Shown here piece by piece: positions 15,991 to 25,155 of a DNA stretch of 64,000 nucleotides; within the stretch, counting starts at the first letter, position 1, and each line of letters opens with the position of its first letter. The DNA comes from JBBRDU01 sp038230335 (lineage in GTDB: Bacteria; Verrucomicrobiota; Verrucomicrobiia; Chthoniobacterales; UBA10450): contig JBBRNL010000005.1 of the NCBI GenBank assembly GCA_038230335.1, positions 186,001 through 250,000 on the forward strand, written 5' to 3'. Both the position numbers and the translations under genes were made by a program. The notes below the pieces were generated by a model. That model was given only the letters and a program-made list of their open reading frames with translations, did not search any database and was not told the DNA's origin.

Positions 15991-17115
15991 ATGGCCACGA
16001 CCAAACGCGATTATTACGAAGTGCTGTCCGTCGAGCGCACCGTGACCGACGAAGAGATCAAGCGCTCCTATCGCAAACTGGCCGTCAAATTTCACCCCGA
16101 TAAAAATCCCGGCGATCCGCACGCCGAAGAAAAATTCAAGGAACTCGGCGAAGCCTACGACGTCCTCATGGATGCGGAAAAGCGCGCGGCTTATGATCGT
16201 TTCGGTCACGCCGCTTTCGCTCAGGGCGGCGCCGGCCAGGGCGGCTTCCATGATCCGTTCGATATCTTTCGCGAAGTCTTCGGCGGCGGTGGGGGCATCT
16301 TTGAAACATTCTTCGGGGGTGGCGTGCCCGGGGAAGACCGGCAACGGGGTTCGGATCTGCGCTATGACATGCAGATCACGCTCGAGGAAGCAGCCTTCGG
16401 CGTGGAGAAAGAGATCGAAGTTCGCAAACTCGATACCTGTGATCGATGCAAAGGGAACGGATCGGAGGGCGGCTCGCGCTCGATCAACTGCCCCACTTGC
16501 GGCGGACGCGGGCAGGTCATTAGTTCTCGCGGCTTTTTCCAGGTGTCTCAGACCTGTCCAAGGTGCCGTGGCGTCGGCCAGATTATCGAGAAGCCTTGTC
16601 AAAAATGCGAAGGGGAAGGCCGCGTGGAAAATCCCAGCCGCATCAAATTGAAGATACCCGCCGGCATCGCGGAGGGCTCGCGACTGCGTTCATCGCAAAA
16701 TGGCGAGGCCGGCATTCGAGGTGGAGCGCACGGAGATCTTTACGTGGTCATCCACGTGAAGGAGCACCCGGTTTTCCAGCGCGACGAAGACAATCTTTTT
16801 TGCGAAGTGCCGATCGCTTTCTCCCTCGCCGCGCTCGGCGGCGAAGTGCCAGTGCCCACCTTGGAAGGAAAAGCGCACGTCAAAATTCCGGCTGGTACCC
16901 AGGGTGGCCAGACGTTCAAATTGCGCGGGAAAGGGATCGTGAACGTGAACGGTCGCGAACGAGGCGACCTGCTCGCCCGCATGATCGTGGAAGTGCCGAC
17001 GCGGCTGAACGCCGAGCAGAGGCAAAAACTGGAGGAATTCGCCAATCTCTGCGGCGAAGAAAACGCTCCTCTCCGCAAAACCTTCTTCGATCGCGCCAAG
17101 GAATTCTTCAGGTAA
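15991..17115 (+). CDS. dnaJ: Chaperone DnaJ (Hsp40)
   Basis: DnaJ delivers clients to DnaK and stimulates its ATPase. This 374-residue class I protein has the J domain with HPD (KFHPDKNP, residue ~30), a Gly/Phe-rich region (residues 75-115), and four zinc-binding CXXCXGXG motifs (CDRCKGNG, CPTCGGRG, CPRCRGVG, CQKCEGEG) in the middle. The C-terminal substrate-binding domains have normal length. It lies between grpE and rsmE on the same strand. Confidence 0.97.
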   Translation: MATTKRDYYEVLSVERTVTDEEIKRSYRKLAVKFHPDKNPGDPHAEEKFKELGEAYDVLMDAEKRAAYDRFGHAAFAQGGAGQGGFHDPFDIFREVFGGGGGIFETFFGGGVPGEDRQRGSDLRYDMQITLEEAAFGVEKEIEVRKLDTCDRCKGNGSEGGSRSINCPTCGGRGQVISSRGFFQVSQTCPRCRGVGQIIEKPCQKCEGEGRVENPSRIKLKIPAGIAEGSRLRSSQNGEAGIRGGAHGDLYVVIHVKEHPVFQRDEDNLFCEVPIAFSLAALGGEVPVPTLEGKAHVKIPAGTQGGQTFKLRGKGIVNVNGRERGDLLARMIVEVPTRLNAEQRQKLEEFANLCGEENAPLRKTFFDRAKEFFR

Positions 17116-17195
17116 TTGCAAATCTCAGATTGCCAATTGGAGATTGGAAGTGGACGCCCCGCGAAAATCTAAAATCATCGATTTGAAATCCCCTG

Positions 17196-18014
17196 ATGCA
17201 TCGCTTCTATATCGCGCCCGAAAACTGGAATCCCGACGCCCTCGTCCTAACTGGGGCTGAAGTGCACCACGCTCGCGACGTCCTGCGCATGAACCCGGGC
17301 GCGAAAGCCGTTCTATTTAACGGACGCGGCCGCGAGGTCACCGCAGAAGTGACAGAGGTTGGTCGTGATAATATTCGGCTCCGCAAATTGCACGAGACTG
17401 AGACACCGCCGCTACGTTGCCGGATCACCCTGGGCCAGGCCATTCCCAAGGGAAAGAACATGGATCTTATCGTGCAGAAAGCGGTCGAGATCGGCGCAGC
17501 TGCGATCGCGCCCCTTATTTCGGAGCGCACCATCGTCGAGCTCGATGCTAAAGATGCCGCGCAAAAACAGGCGAAATGGCAGCAGGTCGCGATCGAAGCG
17601 GCCAAGCAATGCGGACAAAACTGGCTTCCCCAGGTGCATCCGCCTAAAAAGCTGCCGGACTTTTTCGCGGGTTTTCCCCCCGTGGCGGCGGCGGCCGCGT
17701 CTTCTGCCGCGGCGGGCCACGACCGCCAACGAGGCGATCCCCTATCCTCGGCCCCGGCAAATCTTCGCCTCATTGCCTCGCTGCAATCCGACGCCCGGCA
17801 TCTAAAAATCATCCTGGCAAACCTCGTTAGGGATTACGGCGATCGCCCGGCGGATGTGCTCATGCTCATCGGTCCCGAAGGGGATTTCACCCCGGCCGAA
17901 CTTTCGCTCGCGCGCAGTCACGGCTGCCAACCCATCACCTTGGGCCCGATAATCTTAAGAGTAGAGACGGCTGCGATTTACTGTCTATCCGTTCTTTCTT
18001 ACGAACTTCTGTAA
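17196..18014 (+). CDS. rsmE: 16S rRNA (uracil-1498-N3)-methyltransferase
   Basis: RsmE methylates U1498 of 16S rRNA using S-adenosylmethionine. The 272-residue protein shows the N-terminal RNA-binding domain (HRFYIAPENW, then LTGAEVHHARDVLRM) and the trefoil-knot SPOUT domain (MDLIVQKAVEIGA, IGPEGDFTPAE, LGPIILRVETAAI). In the last motif the usual Arg after LGP is Ile. An Ala/Ser-rich insert (residues ~165-190, PVAAAAASSAAAGHDRQ) is longer than normal. It follows dnaJ by 80 nt, an order common in bacteria. Confidence 0.93.
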   Translation: MHRFYIAPENWNPDALVLTGAEVHHARDVLRMNPGAKAVLFNGRGREVTAEVTEVGRDNIRLRKLHETETPPLRCRITLGQAIPKGKNMDLIVQKAVEIGAAAIAPLISERTIVELDAKDAAQKQAKWQQVAIEAAKQCGQNWLPQVHPPKKLPDFFAGFPPVAAAAASSAAAGHDRQRGDPLSSAPANLRLIASLQSDARHLKIILANLVRDYGDRPADVLMLIGPEGDFTPAELSLARSHGCQPITLGPIILRVETAAIYCLSVLSYELL

Positions 18015-18051
18015 ATCGCACCAAGTCTCTATCTCTCCGCCCAGAAATTAA

Positions 18052-18081
18052 AAAGCCACGCGTGGGCGACCGCGTGGCTTT
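18052..18081. terminator. rsmE: Hairpin downstream of rsmE
   Basis: A perfect 11-bp stem (AAAGCCACGCG with CGCGTGGCTTT) with an 8-nt loop begins 37 nt after the rsmE stop codon. The stem ends in AAA/TTT, as in many intrinsic terminators, though the following T-run is broken (CAAACTTTT). Probably the end of the grpE-dnaJ-rsmE transcript. Confidence 0.65.
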
Positions 18082-18281
18082 CAAACTTTTGGCGATGGAC
18101 TACTTAGCCGGCGCGCAATAGCCGAAGCTTCACGCATACTCGTAGTCCAGCGCCGGGTATCTTCTAAATCTATTCCGGCAGGGCGACGACATTCCTCGAT
18201 CCGGCCGTTAAGCGCAAGCCCTTTGTTCGTTATCCCTCTTGATCCTGCTCCTACTCATGACTCCTGATCGGCTGATCTTCC

Positions 18282-18315
18282 GTGTAGCCGCGTCACTCTG
18301 TGACGCGTTCGCGGG
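18282..18315. repeat. Hairpin repeat, family B copy 1
   Basis: TGTAGCCGCGTCACTCTG runs into a 6-bp stem (GCGTCA/TGACGC) around the loop CTCTG at 18290-18306. The same sequence with a compensating C-G to G-C change in the stem occurs at 46845-46862 and, inverted, at 58900-58917. Confidence 0.65.
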
Positions 18316-18523
18316 ATTTCCCAGCTGAAGGTTGGTCAACGAAGCTTCCTTGGAGCTTGATATTGGAGATTGGAACTTTCCGATCGGATCGTCGAAATCG
18401 TTAAAAAGCCTGATCTCCCTCGCGAAAACGGGCAAACCCGGTCGGAATCGGCTCCTGCACCCAGGCCGATTTTGAACCGCTCCCACCAAGCTAAAACCCT
18501 AATTTTCGAGGTAAATTCAGCCG

Positions 18524-18543
18524 TTTATGAAAAATTTCATAAA
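18524..18543. promoter_or_regulatory. AT-rich operator-like palindrome upstream of the PEP-CTERM gene
   Basis: TTTATGAAAAATTTCATAAA is a perfect 9-bp inverted repeat with a 2-nt centre, 94 nt before the start codon. A TTGTCA box (18559) lies just downstream, followed 18 nt later by a weak CAATCT. In this GC-rich sequence such an AT-rich palindrome suggests a binding site for a dimeric regulator. Confidence 0.45.
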
Positions 18544-18636
18544 AACTGAAAAAAAGTCTTGTCAATGTCGGTCCGCATCTGGCAATCTGCTCAGACCTGA
18601 AAAAACAGGAGAACAATCCCAGGGAAAATAACGAAT

Positions 18637-19317
18637 ATGAAAAAGGCTCTAGCAACAATCGCAATCATCGCTCTCGCTGCCACCGCGGCACGCGCGGACA
18701 TCATCAACGCCTATGACGTTAGCACTCACGGCAGTCCTGCCGACGCCACGCTGACGGCAAGCACGATCAATCCGGCTGTTAATACTGGCGCTGCCCTAAA
18801 CACGCTTTCGCGAACTGGGCTCAACCCAGCTTCGGCCGCCAATTCCTTTAGCAGCAGCAACTGGAATACCGGCGCGTTTGATCAAACCATTAAGTATATC
18901 TCTTTCGATATCACCGCGAACAGTGCGATTACGCTAACCACCCTCGACTACGCCATCTGCGGCAGCAATACCGCTCCCGGAACCGGCGAGTGGGGTTACA
19001 ACATCAATGGCGGATCGTTTGTGCTGCAACCTAGCTTCGCCATTACACAGCCGCTGCCGGCTGGGTTGGCGACTTGGGATTTCAGCGACTTCGCAATTAG
19101 CTCTGGCGATACCGTCGAGTTTCGCTTCTGGGCGTTCGGAGCGGCTTCAGTGACTGGGGGAACATCCGCTTCGACGGGCACTGTTCGTATCGCGAACGTT
19201 TTGGGTAACGACCTGGTGCTGAACAGCGCTCCGGCAATTCCTGAGCCCGCTACGCTCGGCCTGATTGGACTTGGCCTCGCTGGTGTTGTGGTCGCTGTCC
19301 GCCGCCGCAAATCGTAA
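18637..19317 (+). CDS. PEP-CTERM sorting-domain surface protein
   Basis: The 226-residue product begins with a signal peptide (MKKALATIAIIALAATAARA) and ends with a full PEP-CTERM signal: PEPATLGLIGLGLAGVV, a hydrophobic helix and the basic tail RRRKS. Such proteins are recognised by an exosortase, cut near the PEP motif and sent to the cell surface, often with glycosylation. The middle is Asn/Thr/Ser-rich and predicted to be beta-sheet. A strong terminator follows directly. The exosortase itself is not in the window. An island of GT-C-like membrane proteins follows. Confidence 0.93.
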   Translation: MKKALATIAIIALAATAARADIINAYDVSTHGSPADATLTASTINPAVNTGAALNTLSRTGLNPASAANSFSSSNWNTGAFDQTIKYISFDITANSAITLTTLDYAICGSNTAPGTGEWGYNINGGSFVLQPSFAITQPLPAGLATWDFSDFAISSGDTVEFRFWAFGAASVTGGTSASTGTVRIANVLGNDLVLNSAPAIPEPATLGLIGLGLAGVVVAVRRRKS

Positions 19318-19338
19318 TCCTAGAGCTTTAGATAATTC

Positions 19339-19377
19339 GAAAAGCCCGTTCGCCTTGGCGAACGGGCTTTTCATTTT
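19339..19377 (+). terminator. Strong intrinsic terminator of the PEP-CTERM gene
   Basis: A perfect 16-bp stem with loop TT (left arm 19339-19354 starting GAAAAGCCCG, right arm 19357-19372) is followed by ATTTTT. It lies 22 nt after the stop codon and only 6-10 nt before the next start codon, so the next gene needs its own promoter or read-through. Confidence 0.93.
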
Positions 19378-19382
19378 TGACA

Positions 19383-21434
19383 ATGACGCGACTGCTCGGC
19401 CTGGCCTTTGGAGCTGTGCTGGCCCTCTCGGCTACCGCCTACGTCGTCTATGATGCCTGGGCTTGGGATCGCGCTGCCAAGACGATCGACAGCGGCTTCC
19501 GGAAACTGGCCGCGCAGAACTCGAACGAACGACCGGGAGCAATCTATCTCGAGCCGGATAGCTATTACTGGCTGAGCTACGCGAAGCGGATCGGGGAGGG
19601 CGAGTCGCTCCGCGTGCGCTTTACGCACGGCGATAACGCCCCCTATGGAAGGCCCGTCCATTGGAGTCAGAGTATCTCATGGCTCCTGGTAATTTTCGGC
19701 AAGACGAGGCAGTTTTTTACGGGCGAGTCTTGGACGGTAGCGTTGGAGCAGGCTTCGGTGTGGGTGAATCCTCTGTTGCTCATCCTCCTTTCCAGCGGAG
19801 TCGGATGGGCCCTGTGGAAGAGGGTCGGCGCGATCCCGGCCGGACTTTTCATGGTGAACCTGGTGGCCTTGGGCGATGTCGGCTGGGAGTTCCAGGCGTT
19901 GCGGCCGGATCATCAAAGCCTGCAGGCTCTCTTCGGCGTCTTTATGCTGGCGGGCCTTGTTTTCGGAGGCGCTGGATGGATTAACGATCGAACAGTCGCT
20001 GCGGCACCGTCGTCCGATCAATTTTTTGCGAAACCCTTGGAGATCCCGGAGCTTGGCTCAGCCAGGCGTTGGTTCCTTGTATCCGGCGCATTTGCCGCGC
20101 TCAGTCTTTGGGTTAGCGCGGTCGTCGCTGAGATGCTTCTCTTGATGCTGTTCGGCACCGGGCTGCTTCTTGCGATGTTCGCTCCCAAGCTGTTGCCCGA
20201 TAGCGGTGTGCAGGTGAAACCCGAACTGTGGCGCTGGTGGGGATGGATTGCGGGCGCCGGGTCGTTGCTCTTCTATTTAGTCGAGTACTTTCCCGCTCAC
20301 CTGGGTTTTCGGCTTGAAGTCAACGGCCCTCTTTATAGCATCGGCGCTGTCGCGATCGGCGAGGCAATGTGCCAGTTCCTGCGAGCGCGCTACGCGAAGG
20401 CGAATCATCGTGCCGCTCCATTCATCAAGGGACTCGTTTGTACCGGTGTGGTAGCTCTCGTGCCGCTGGCAATTTTTCTCGGACCGGAAAGCTGGCATGC
20501 AATCAAGGACCCGCAGATGTTTCGCCTGCACAAATTTATCCAGGAGTTTTATTCTTTTCGGCGATTTGCCGGCCCAAAGCTTCGAGAAATTTTCTTCAGA
20601 AATGTGGGAATTCTTCCCTTGTTCATAGTCCTGGCTATCGGCCTCATTACCCTGGCAAGCCGCCGCCTGCAGGAGTGGGCGGTCCTGTGGCTCTCCTTGG
20701 TTGTGACCGTGGGAACGTTGGGGCTGGGTTATTTTCAGGTTCGCTGGCTCGGTTTGTACGCGTCCATGAATGCGTGGCTCGCCGTCGTCACGGGAATTTG
20801 TCTCTGGCGCCTGCTGCGTGCACGATTGCCGCAGGGCTGGCAGACAATCACCTCGGTGCTTCTCGTCCTGCTTCTTCTGGTTCAGCCGATCAGGTTTATG
20901 AAACGGCGGAACCGACAGGTTGACGATATCATTCATCAGCGAACGGTTCCCAAAGAGCTGGCCAATCCCGCGTTAAACAAGCGATTGGCCCTGGCCTTCC
21001 GGGCAGAAGAGGGACCGGGAGCTCGGGTGATGGCGAGTCTCGATCTTGCCCCGCAACTGCATTACTTCGGCGACGCTTCGGCGGTGGCCGCGTATTACTG
21101 GGAAGATCTCGACGGGTTACACGCGGCGACAAAATTCTTTGCCGACACTGACGGTGAAGCGGCCAGACAGGTTGCAATCGAACGAGGCCTCACCCATGTC
21201 ATTGTGCAGGAAGGCAACAGTCTCCAAAATTATTTCTATTTCATCGCCACTGGCAAAGTGGATCAAGAAGCTTCCAAGACGCTGTTCGCGGCCCGTCTCG
21301 TGGGCAACGAATACGAACTGCCTCGATGGTTGCAGACTGTGCCGGCTCTGCACTCCATTGGGTTCCAGCTCTACACCTATGGCGGCATGCAGTTCGAAGA
21401 GCGATGGCGCTTATACCGCATTCAAGCCCAGTAA
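19383..21434 (+). CDS. Polytopic membrane protein, STT3/PMT-like (GT-C fold candidate)
   Basis: ATG at 19383 is preferred to the TTG six bases upstream, which lies in the tail of the terminator. The protein (683 residues) has about a dozen predicted transmembrane helices and a hydrophilic C-terminal domain of about 170 residues. The first external loop has EPDSYYWLSYAKRI followed by a conserved-looking GRPVHWSQS segment; an acidic residue near Tyr-Tyr in that loop is typical of oligosaccharyl- and mannosyl-transferases of the GT-C fold. It could move a lipid-linked sugar onto a protein or polymer. The family assignment is a guess from layout. Confidence 0.6.
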   Translation: MTRLLGLAFGAVLALSATAYVVYDAWAWDRAAKTIDSGFRKLAAQNSNERPGAIYLEPDSYYWLSYAKRIGEGESLRVRFTHGDNAPYGRPVHWSQSISWLLVIFGKTRQFFTGESWTVALEQASVWVNPLLLILLSSGVGWALWKRVGAIPAGLFMVNLVALGDVGWEFQALRPDHQSLQALFGVFMLAGLVFGGAGWINDRTVAAAPSSDQFFAKPLEIPELGSARRWFLVSGAFAALSLWVSAVVAEMLLLMLFGTGLLLAMFAPKLLPDSGVQVKPELWRWWGWIAGAGSLLFYLVEYFPAHLGFRLEVNGPLYSIGAVAIGEAMCQFLRARYAKANHRAAPFIKGLVCTGVVALVPLAIFLGPESWHAIKDPQMFRLHKFIQEFYSFRRFAGPKLREIFFRNVGILPLFIVLAIGLITLASRRLQEWAVLWLSLVVTVGTLGLGYFQVRWLGLYASMNAWLAVVTGICLWRLLRARLPQGWQTITSVLLVLLLLVQPIRFMKRRNRQVDDIIHQRTVPKELANPALNKRLALAFRAEEGPGARVMASLDLAPQLHYFGDASAVAAYYWEDLDGLHAATKFFADTDGEAARQVAIERGLTHVIVQEGNSLQNYFYFIATGKVDQEASKTLFAARLVGNEYELPRWLQTVPALHSIGFQLYTYGGMQFEERWRLYRIQAQ

Positions 21435-21437
21435 CGC

Positions 21438-23339
21438 TCAGCGAACGCTCGCCCGATAGGGCAATCGAAGCTGATACAGCGGTAGTCGACTTTCGATCAT
21501 GGAAGCTAAGCGATCTTTTTTAGCAGAGATGGCGAGGTTTCGCGCTTGCTCGGCGACCTGCACCGCCTCATCAAATCTCCCGGCTTCGGCCAGCGCCGCC
21601 GCGAAGACGTCGAGCACTTCCGGATCGTGCCGGCTGGTCAATTGAACGGCGCGTTGGCCGAGGGTAACGGCCTCGTTAGAATCTCTGAGTTTGGGCGATG
21701 ACTGAGTCGAGCGAACCCAGGCCAGCGCCTTGAGCGCCGGAACTGAGTCGGGATCCAGGCGAAGGGTTTCGTAAAACCGCGCGATGGCGTCGTCCACCTG
21801 GCCGGCGACCATGAGCGCAGCGCCCAGGTTAAAATGGGCGTCCGGCCAGTTTGGCTTGAGGTTCCGCGCCTGCTCCAGATGTAAAAGTGCCTCTGAAGTA
21901 TGCCCCTCCCTGAGTAGGCCAACACCAAGATTAAGCTGGGCCTGCGGATAATTGGGGCGAATGCGAAGTGCTTCGAGCGCCTCGCTTTTGGAAGTGGCCA
22001 AGCCGTCCGGCTGAGCGAGGAGAGCGTTGCTCAGATTGTTATGAGCAAGCCAGTTATTCGAGGTGACCGAAAGAGCGTGCGTGAAAAGGGTGAAACTGTT
22101 CTGCCAATAACGAAGCTGATGCGCGGATGCATTCAGCATGAACCAAACAGTTGCAGCCATGAGAACCCCTCCAAAAAGCGGTGCGTGGCCCGTCTTTTTC
22201 GCTAGCGCCGTCACCCCCCAGGCGCCGGCAATCGTTAGACCGATCAGGGGGATGTAGGTGTAACGATCGGCCATTGATTGATCGCCCACCTGAATCACTC
22301 CAATTACCGGCACCAGGGTGCCGCCATACCAGAGCCAACCCACGGGCAGATACGGATGCTTCTTTCCCGCTAAAAGAACGAGAATGGTGATGGTCAGGAG
22401 CAGCGCGATTGCCCCTGCAACCTGGCAGAATGGAATGGCCAACGGAAATGGATAGAAGACTGCGAGATCGAAAGGTCTCACAGTCTTCGCGAGGTAATGG
22501 ATGTAACTTGAGGGTGCGTTGGAAACTCGAAGCTGCCAGGGAACTTCTACTACAGACTTGAGTGCTCCGGAGCGGTGCTGTGTCGAAATTGCAATAAGAG
22601 TAGAAAGAAGTCCCAGGGCCAGGAACGGAACCTTTTCGAAAAGAAGGCTCCGCCATTTACCGGCGTCGACCTGGTTGAGCTCGGCGCGACGGAGGGGCCA
22701 GTAATCGAGCAACAGTAGAACAAAAGGCAATGTGACGATCATCGGCTTGCACATGAGTCCGAGAACGAAGGAGAACGTCACCAGGATATAATTCAACGCG
22801 CACCTTCGCCGGACGTAGCGCAGGTAGGCGGCCGTCGTCAGGATCCAGAAAAATGCGCACAAGACATCTTTACGCTCGGAAATCCAGGCGACCGACTCAA
22901 CGTGAAGCGGATGCCAGGCGAAGACCGCGGCCACAAATGCGCTGCGCCAGAGCGCGCCGGTCATCTGGGTGAAAACCAGAAATAGCAGGACCGCGCTGCC
23001 AGCATGGAAGAGAACACTGGTCAAATGATGGCCGCCAGGATTTAGGCCCCACAATTTCACGTCGAGCATGTGCGAAAGCCATGTAACGGGATGCCAGTTA
23101 CTGGAATGAAAGTGTGTGAAAGCCCACGCTACGTTTTCGCGCGTGAAACCCTCGAGGACGTGGGGATTTGCCGTGATGTAATCGTCATCGTCAAAGTTGA
23201 CGAAATCGTAGTGCCGCACGGGCGCGTATAAGAAGAGCGTGCCCAGGCCGAGGGCCAGGCAGATAACGAGTTTTGTCAGCCAAACCTGCGCCGCCGTGCG
23301 ACCGTTGTTTTTGAGTTGCACTATAAAGTCGCTGCTCAT
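21438..23339 (-). CDS. TMTC-like membrane protein with TPR repeats (copy 2)
   Basis: The 633-residue product has an N-terminal polytopic membrane domain (residues 20-430) and C-terminal TPR units (to about 620; e.g. GHTSEALLHLEQARNLKPNW, QVDDAIARFYETLRLDPDS). Signature segments are NFDDDDYI, SNWHPVTWLSHMLDV, GGHHLTSVLFH and HPLHVESVAWISERKDVL, as in the eukaryotic TMTC O-mannosyltransferases and their bacterial relatives. The double acidic DDDD after the first helix is the expected catalytic loop. It starts within the stop codon of its paralogue at 23336 (ATGA), so the two are translated together. Confidence 0.87.
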   Translation of the reverse strand: MSSDFIVQLKNNGRTAAQVWLTKLVICLALGLGTLFLYAPVRHYDFVNFDDDDYITANPHVLEGFTRENVAWAFTHFHSSNWHPVTWLSHMLDVKLWGLNPGGHHLTSVLFHAGSAVLLFLVFTQMTGALWRSAFVAAVFAWHPLHVESVAWISERKDVLCAFFWILTTAAYLRYVRRRCALNYILVTFSFVLGLMCKPMIVTLPFVLLLLDYWPLRRAELNQVDAGKWRSLLFEKVPFLALGLLSTLIAISTQHRSGALKSVVEVPWQLRVSNAPSSYIHYLAKTVRPFDLAVFYPFPLAIPFCQVAGAIALLLTITILVLLAGKKHPYLPVGWLWYGGTLVPVIGVIQVGDQSMADRYTYIPLIGLTIAGAWGVTALAKKTGHAPLFGGVLMAATVWFMLNASAHQLRYWQNSFTLFTHALSVTSNNWLAHNNLSNALLAQPDGLATSKSEALEALRIRPNYPQAQLNLGVGLLREGHTSEALLHLEQARNLKPNWPDAHFNLGAALMVAGQVDDAIARFYETLRLDPDSVPALKALAWVRSTQSSPKLRDSNEAVTLGQRAVQLTSRHDPEVLDVFAAALAEAGRFDEAVQVAEQARNLAISAKKDRLASMIESRLPLYQLRLPYRASVR

Positions 23340-25030
23340 TGTCGGTAGACGAGCCCTTGCTCATAGAGTGCCAGGCGCGCACTAATTCTACTGGCCAACT
23401 CAGTATCCTCCCGGATGGCCGCCAAATCGCGGGCCTGCTCGGCCCGTTGCACCGCTTCTTCAAAAAGATGATTCGCGGCCAGGGCCGCAGCCAGGGTATC
23501 AAGCGTGCTTGGATCGGGATCTGGTGAGAGTTCCAGAGCGCGCCCGGCCAGTCGCAATGCCTCTTCATCATTGTGATACCGGTCGTCGCGCGAAGTAGCC
23601 AGATGCCAGGCCAGATTGTTCAGTGCTTCCACTGAGGCCGGCTTAATCCGTAATAATTCCCGGTAGTGAGCAATCGCTCCGCCAATATCTCCGCTTCGGC
23701 CTAACGACATCGCAATATTTCCGTGGGCGAACCAATTATTCTTGGTCACGAACAGCGCGTGCTGAAACAGGCCAAGACTATCGTGCCAGTACTTGATTTG
23801 CCGGGTGGTTAGGGCAAGGCAGGCAACGAGCACGGCCCCCGATACTCCCACAAGTGCCGGCCGTGCTTGCTTCGCAGGCAGGGCGGACCCGACGAGCAGG
23901 GGGATTCCCCAGGCTATGATTATGGAGAGGCCGATCAATGGAATATACATGTAGCGATCCGCCATGGCCTGGTCGCCCACTTGGACAATGCCAATTACCG
24001 GGACAAGGCTGCCGAGGAACCACAGCCATCCGACGATAAGAAACGGGACTCGCCTGGCCGTTGTGACGGCCAGGGTGGTCGCGGCGAGCAGGAGGAGAAC
24101 CGCACCGGCCAGATGCCAGCTAGGGAGGGAGTCGCGCATCGGGTAAAAGACGGCCAGGTTCACTGGCCAGAAAGCTTTCAATAAATAATCGGCGTAGCTT
24201 ATGAACGCGTTTCCCAGTCGAACAGGGAAAGGCAGGCGATCGAGCGCAATCAGGGCACCGCCCTTTCGCTGGGCCAGGAGTGTCACCACGCTGGAGGCGA
24301 TTGCTAAAACAACGAAGGGAATTTTTTCAACGACCAGGAGTAGCCATTTGCCACGCTCACCGCGAGCCAGGCCGGCTCGTTGCAGCGGCCAGTAATCGAG
24401 AAGCAGCAGGACAAATGGCAGGGTGACCACCATTGGTTTACTCATCAGGCCGGCGACGTAGCAGCCGAGAACGCCCAGGTATCTCCAAACGTTAGGCCTC
24501 GAGACATAACCCAGGTAGGCCGCAATCGTTAGGAACCAAAAGAAAGCGCTTAGCACATCTTTGCGTTCGGAGACCCAGGCGACTGACTCCACATGGAGTG
24601 GATGCCAGGCGAAGATCGCCGCGACAAAAGCGCTGCGCCAACCCGAGCCGGTCATGTGCGCGAAAACGAAAAACACCAGGACGGTGTTCGCGATATGGAA
24701 GAGGACATTCGTTATGTGATGACCGCCGGCGTTCAGGCCCCACAGCTGGACATCAAGCATGTGGGAGAGCCAGGTGAGCGGATGCCAGTTGCCCGAATGA
24801 AATCGGGTAAATGCCCATTCAATGCTTTTTAGGCTAAGACCGCTCGCGACCGGCGGATTTTGGGTCATGTAATCGCCGTCGTCGTACCTAACAAACTCGT
24901 GACGGCTTACCGCTTTGTAAGCGCCGGCAGTCCCTAAGAAAAGGATGAAGCAAATGAGCAACTTGAGTAGTCGGCTGCGATCAACTCGGCCGAAAACACC
25001 ACGCCTCGGGATCAGTTCCGTCCGCCACAC
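23336..25030 (-). CDS. TMTC-like membrane protein with TPR repeats (copy 1)
   Basis: The 564-residue paralogue of the downstream gene, starting at GTG 25030. It shares RYDDGDYMTQNP, GNWHPLTWLSHMLDV, GGHHITNVLFHI and HPLHVESVAWVSERKDVL with it, and ends in a shorter TPR region (GDIGGAIAHYRELLRIKPAS). The tandem arrangement and the colinear similarity mean an old duplication. It probably transfers sugar from a lipid carrier outside the membrane; the TPR part may bind the target protein. Divergent from the gene at 25156. Confidence 0.87.
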   Translation of the reverse strand: MWRTELIPRRGVFGRVDRSRLLKLLICFILFLGTAGAYKAVSRHEFVRYDDGDYMTQNPPVASGLSLKSIEWAFTRFHSGNWHPLTWLSHMLDVQLWGLNAGGHHITNVLFHIANTVLVFFVFAHMTGSGWRSAFVAAIFAWHPLHVESVAWVSERKDVLSAFFWFLTIAAYLGYVSRPNVWRYLGVLGCYVAGLMSKPMVVTLPFVLLLLDYWPLQRAGLARGERGKWLLLVVEKIPFVVLAIASSVVTLLAQRKGGALIALDRLPFPVRLGNAFISYADYLLKAFWPVNLAVFYPMRDSLPSWHLAGAVLLLLAATTLAVTTARRVPFLIVGWLWFLGSLVPVIGIVQVGDQAMADRYMYIPLIGLSIIIAWGIPLLVGSALPAKQARPALVGVSGAVLVACLALTTRQIKYWHDSLGLFQHALFVTKNNWFAHGNIAMSLGRSGDIGGAIAHYRELLRIKPASVEALNNLAWHLATSRDDRYHNDEEALRLAGRALELSPDPDPSTLDTLAAALAANHLFEEAVQRAEQARDLAAIREDTELASRISARLALYEQGLVYRQ

Positions 25031-25155
25031 GCTGCTATTGTCGATAAATCATCCGAGACATGTAAACCGTGTTTCTCGCCTCTTCCCAAAAGGATTACAC
25101 CGGGAGGGCGCGGGTAAGCATTGCAAAGAACTCAAAGTCATCTCAATGATTATCC

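Larger units (their letters stand above)
18015..18636. other. Gene-free regulatory spacer
   Basis: This 622-bp gap between rsmE and the PEP-CTERM gene holds a terminator-like hairpin (18052-18081), a hairpin of repeat family B (18290-18306), a GGAGATTGGAACTTTCC tract resembling the spacer upstream of rsmE, and an AT-rich palindrome just before the PEP-CTERM gene (18524-18543). A 93-codon ORF on the minus strand (18208-18489) has no protein-like character. Confidence 0.6.

Noticed and set aside
18208..18489. 93-codon ORF on the minus strand between rsmE and the PEP-CTERM gene
   Set aside because: Composition is not protein-like, it crosses a family B hairpin, and no ribosome-binding site or domain is seen.
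18570..18583. Possible sigma-54 -24/-12 element upstream of the PEP-CTERM gene
   Set aside because: GG and GC are 12 nt apart as needed, but the surrounding TGGCAC and TTGCA bases are not conserved.
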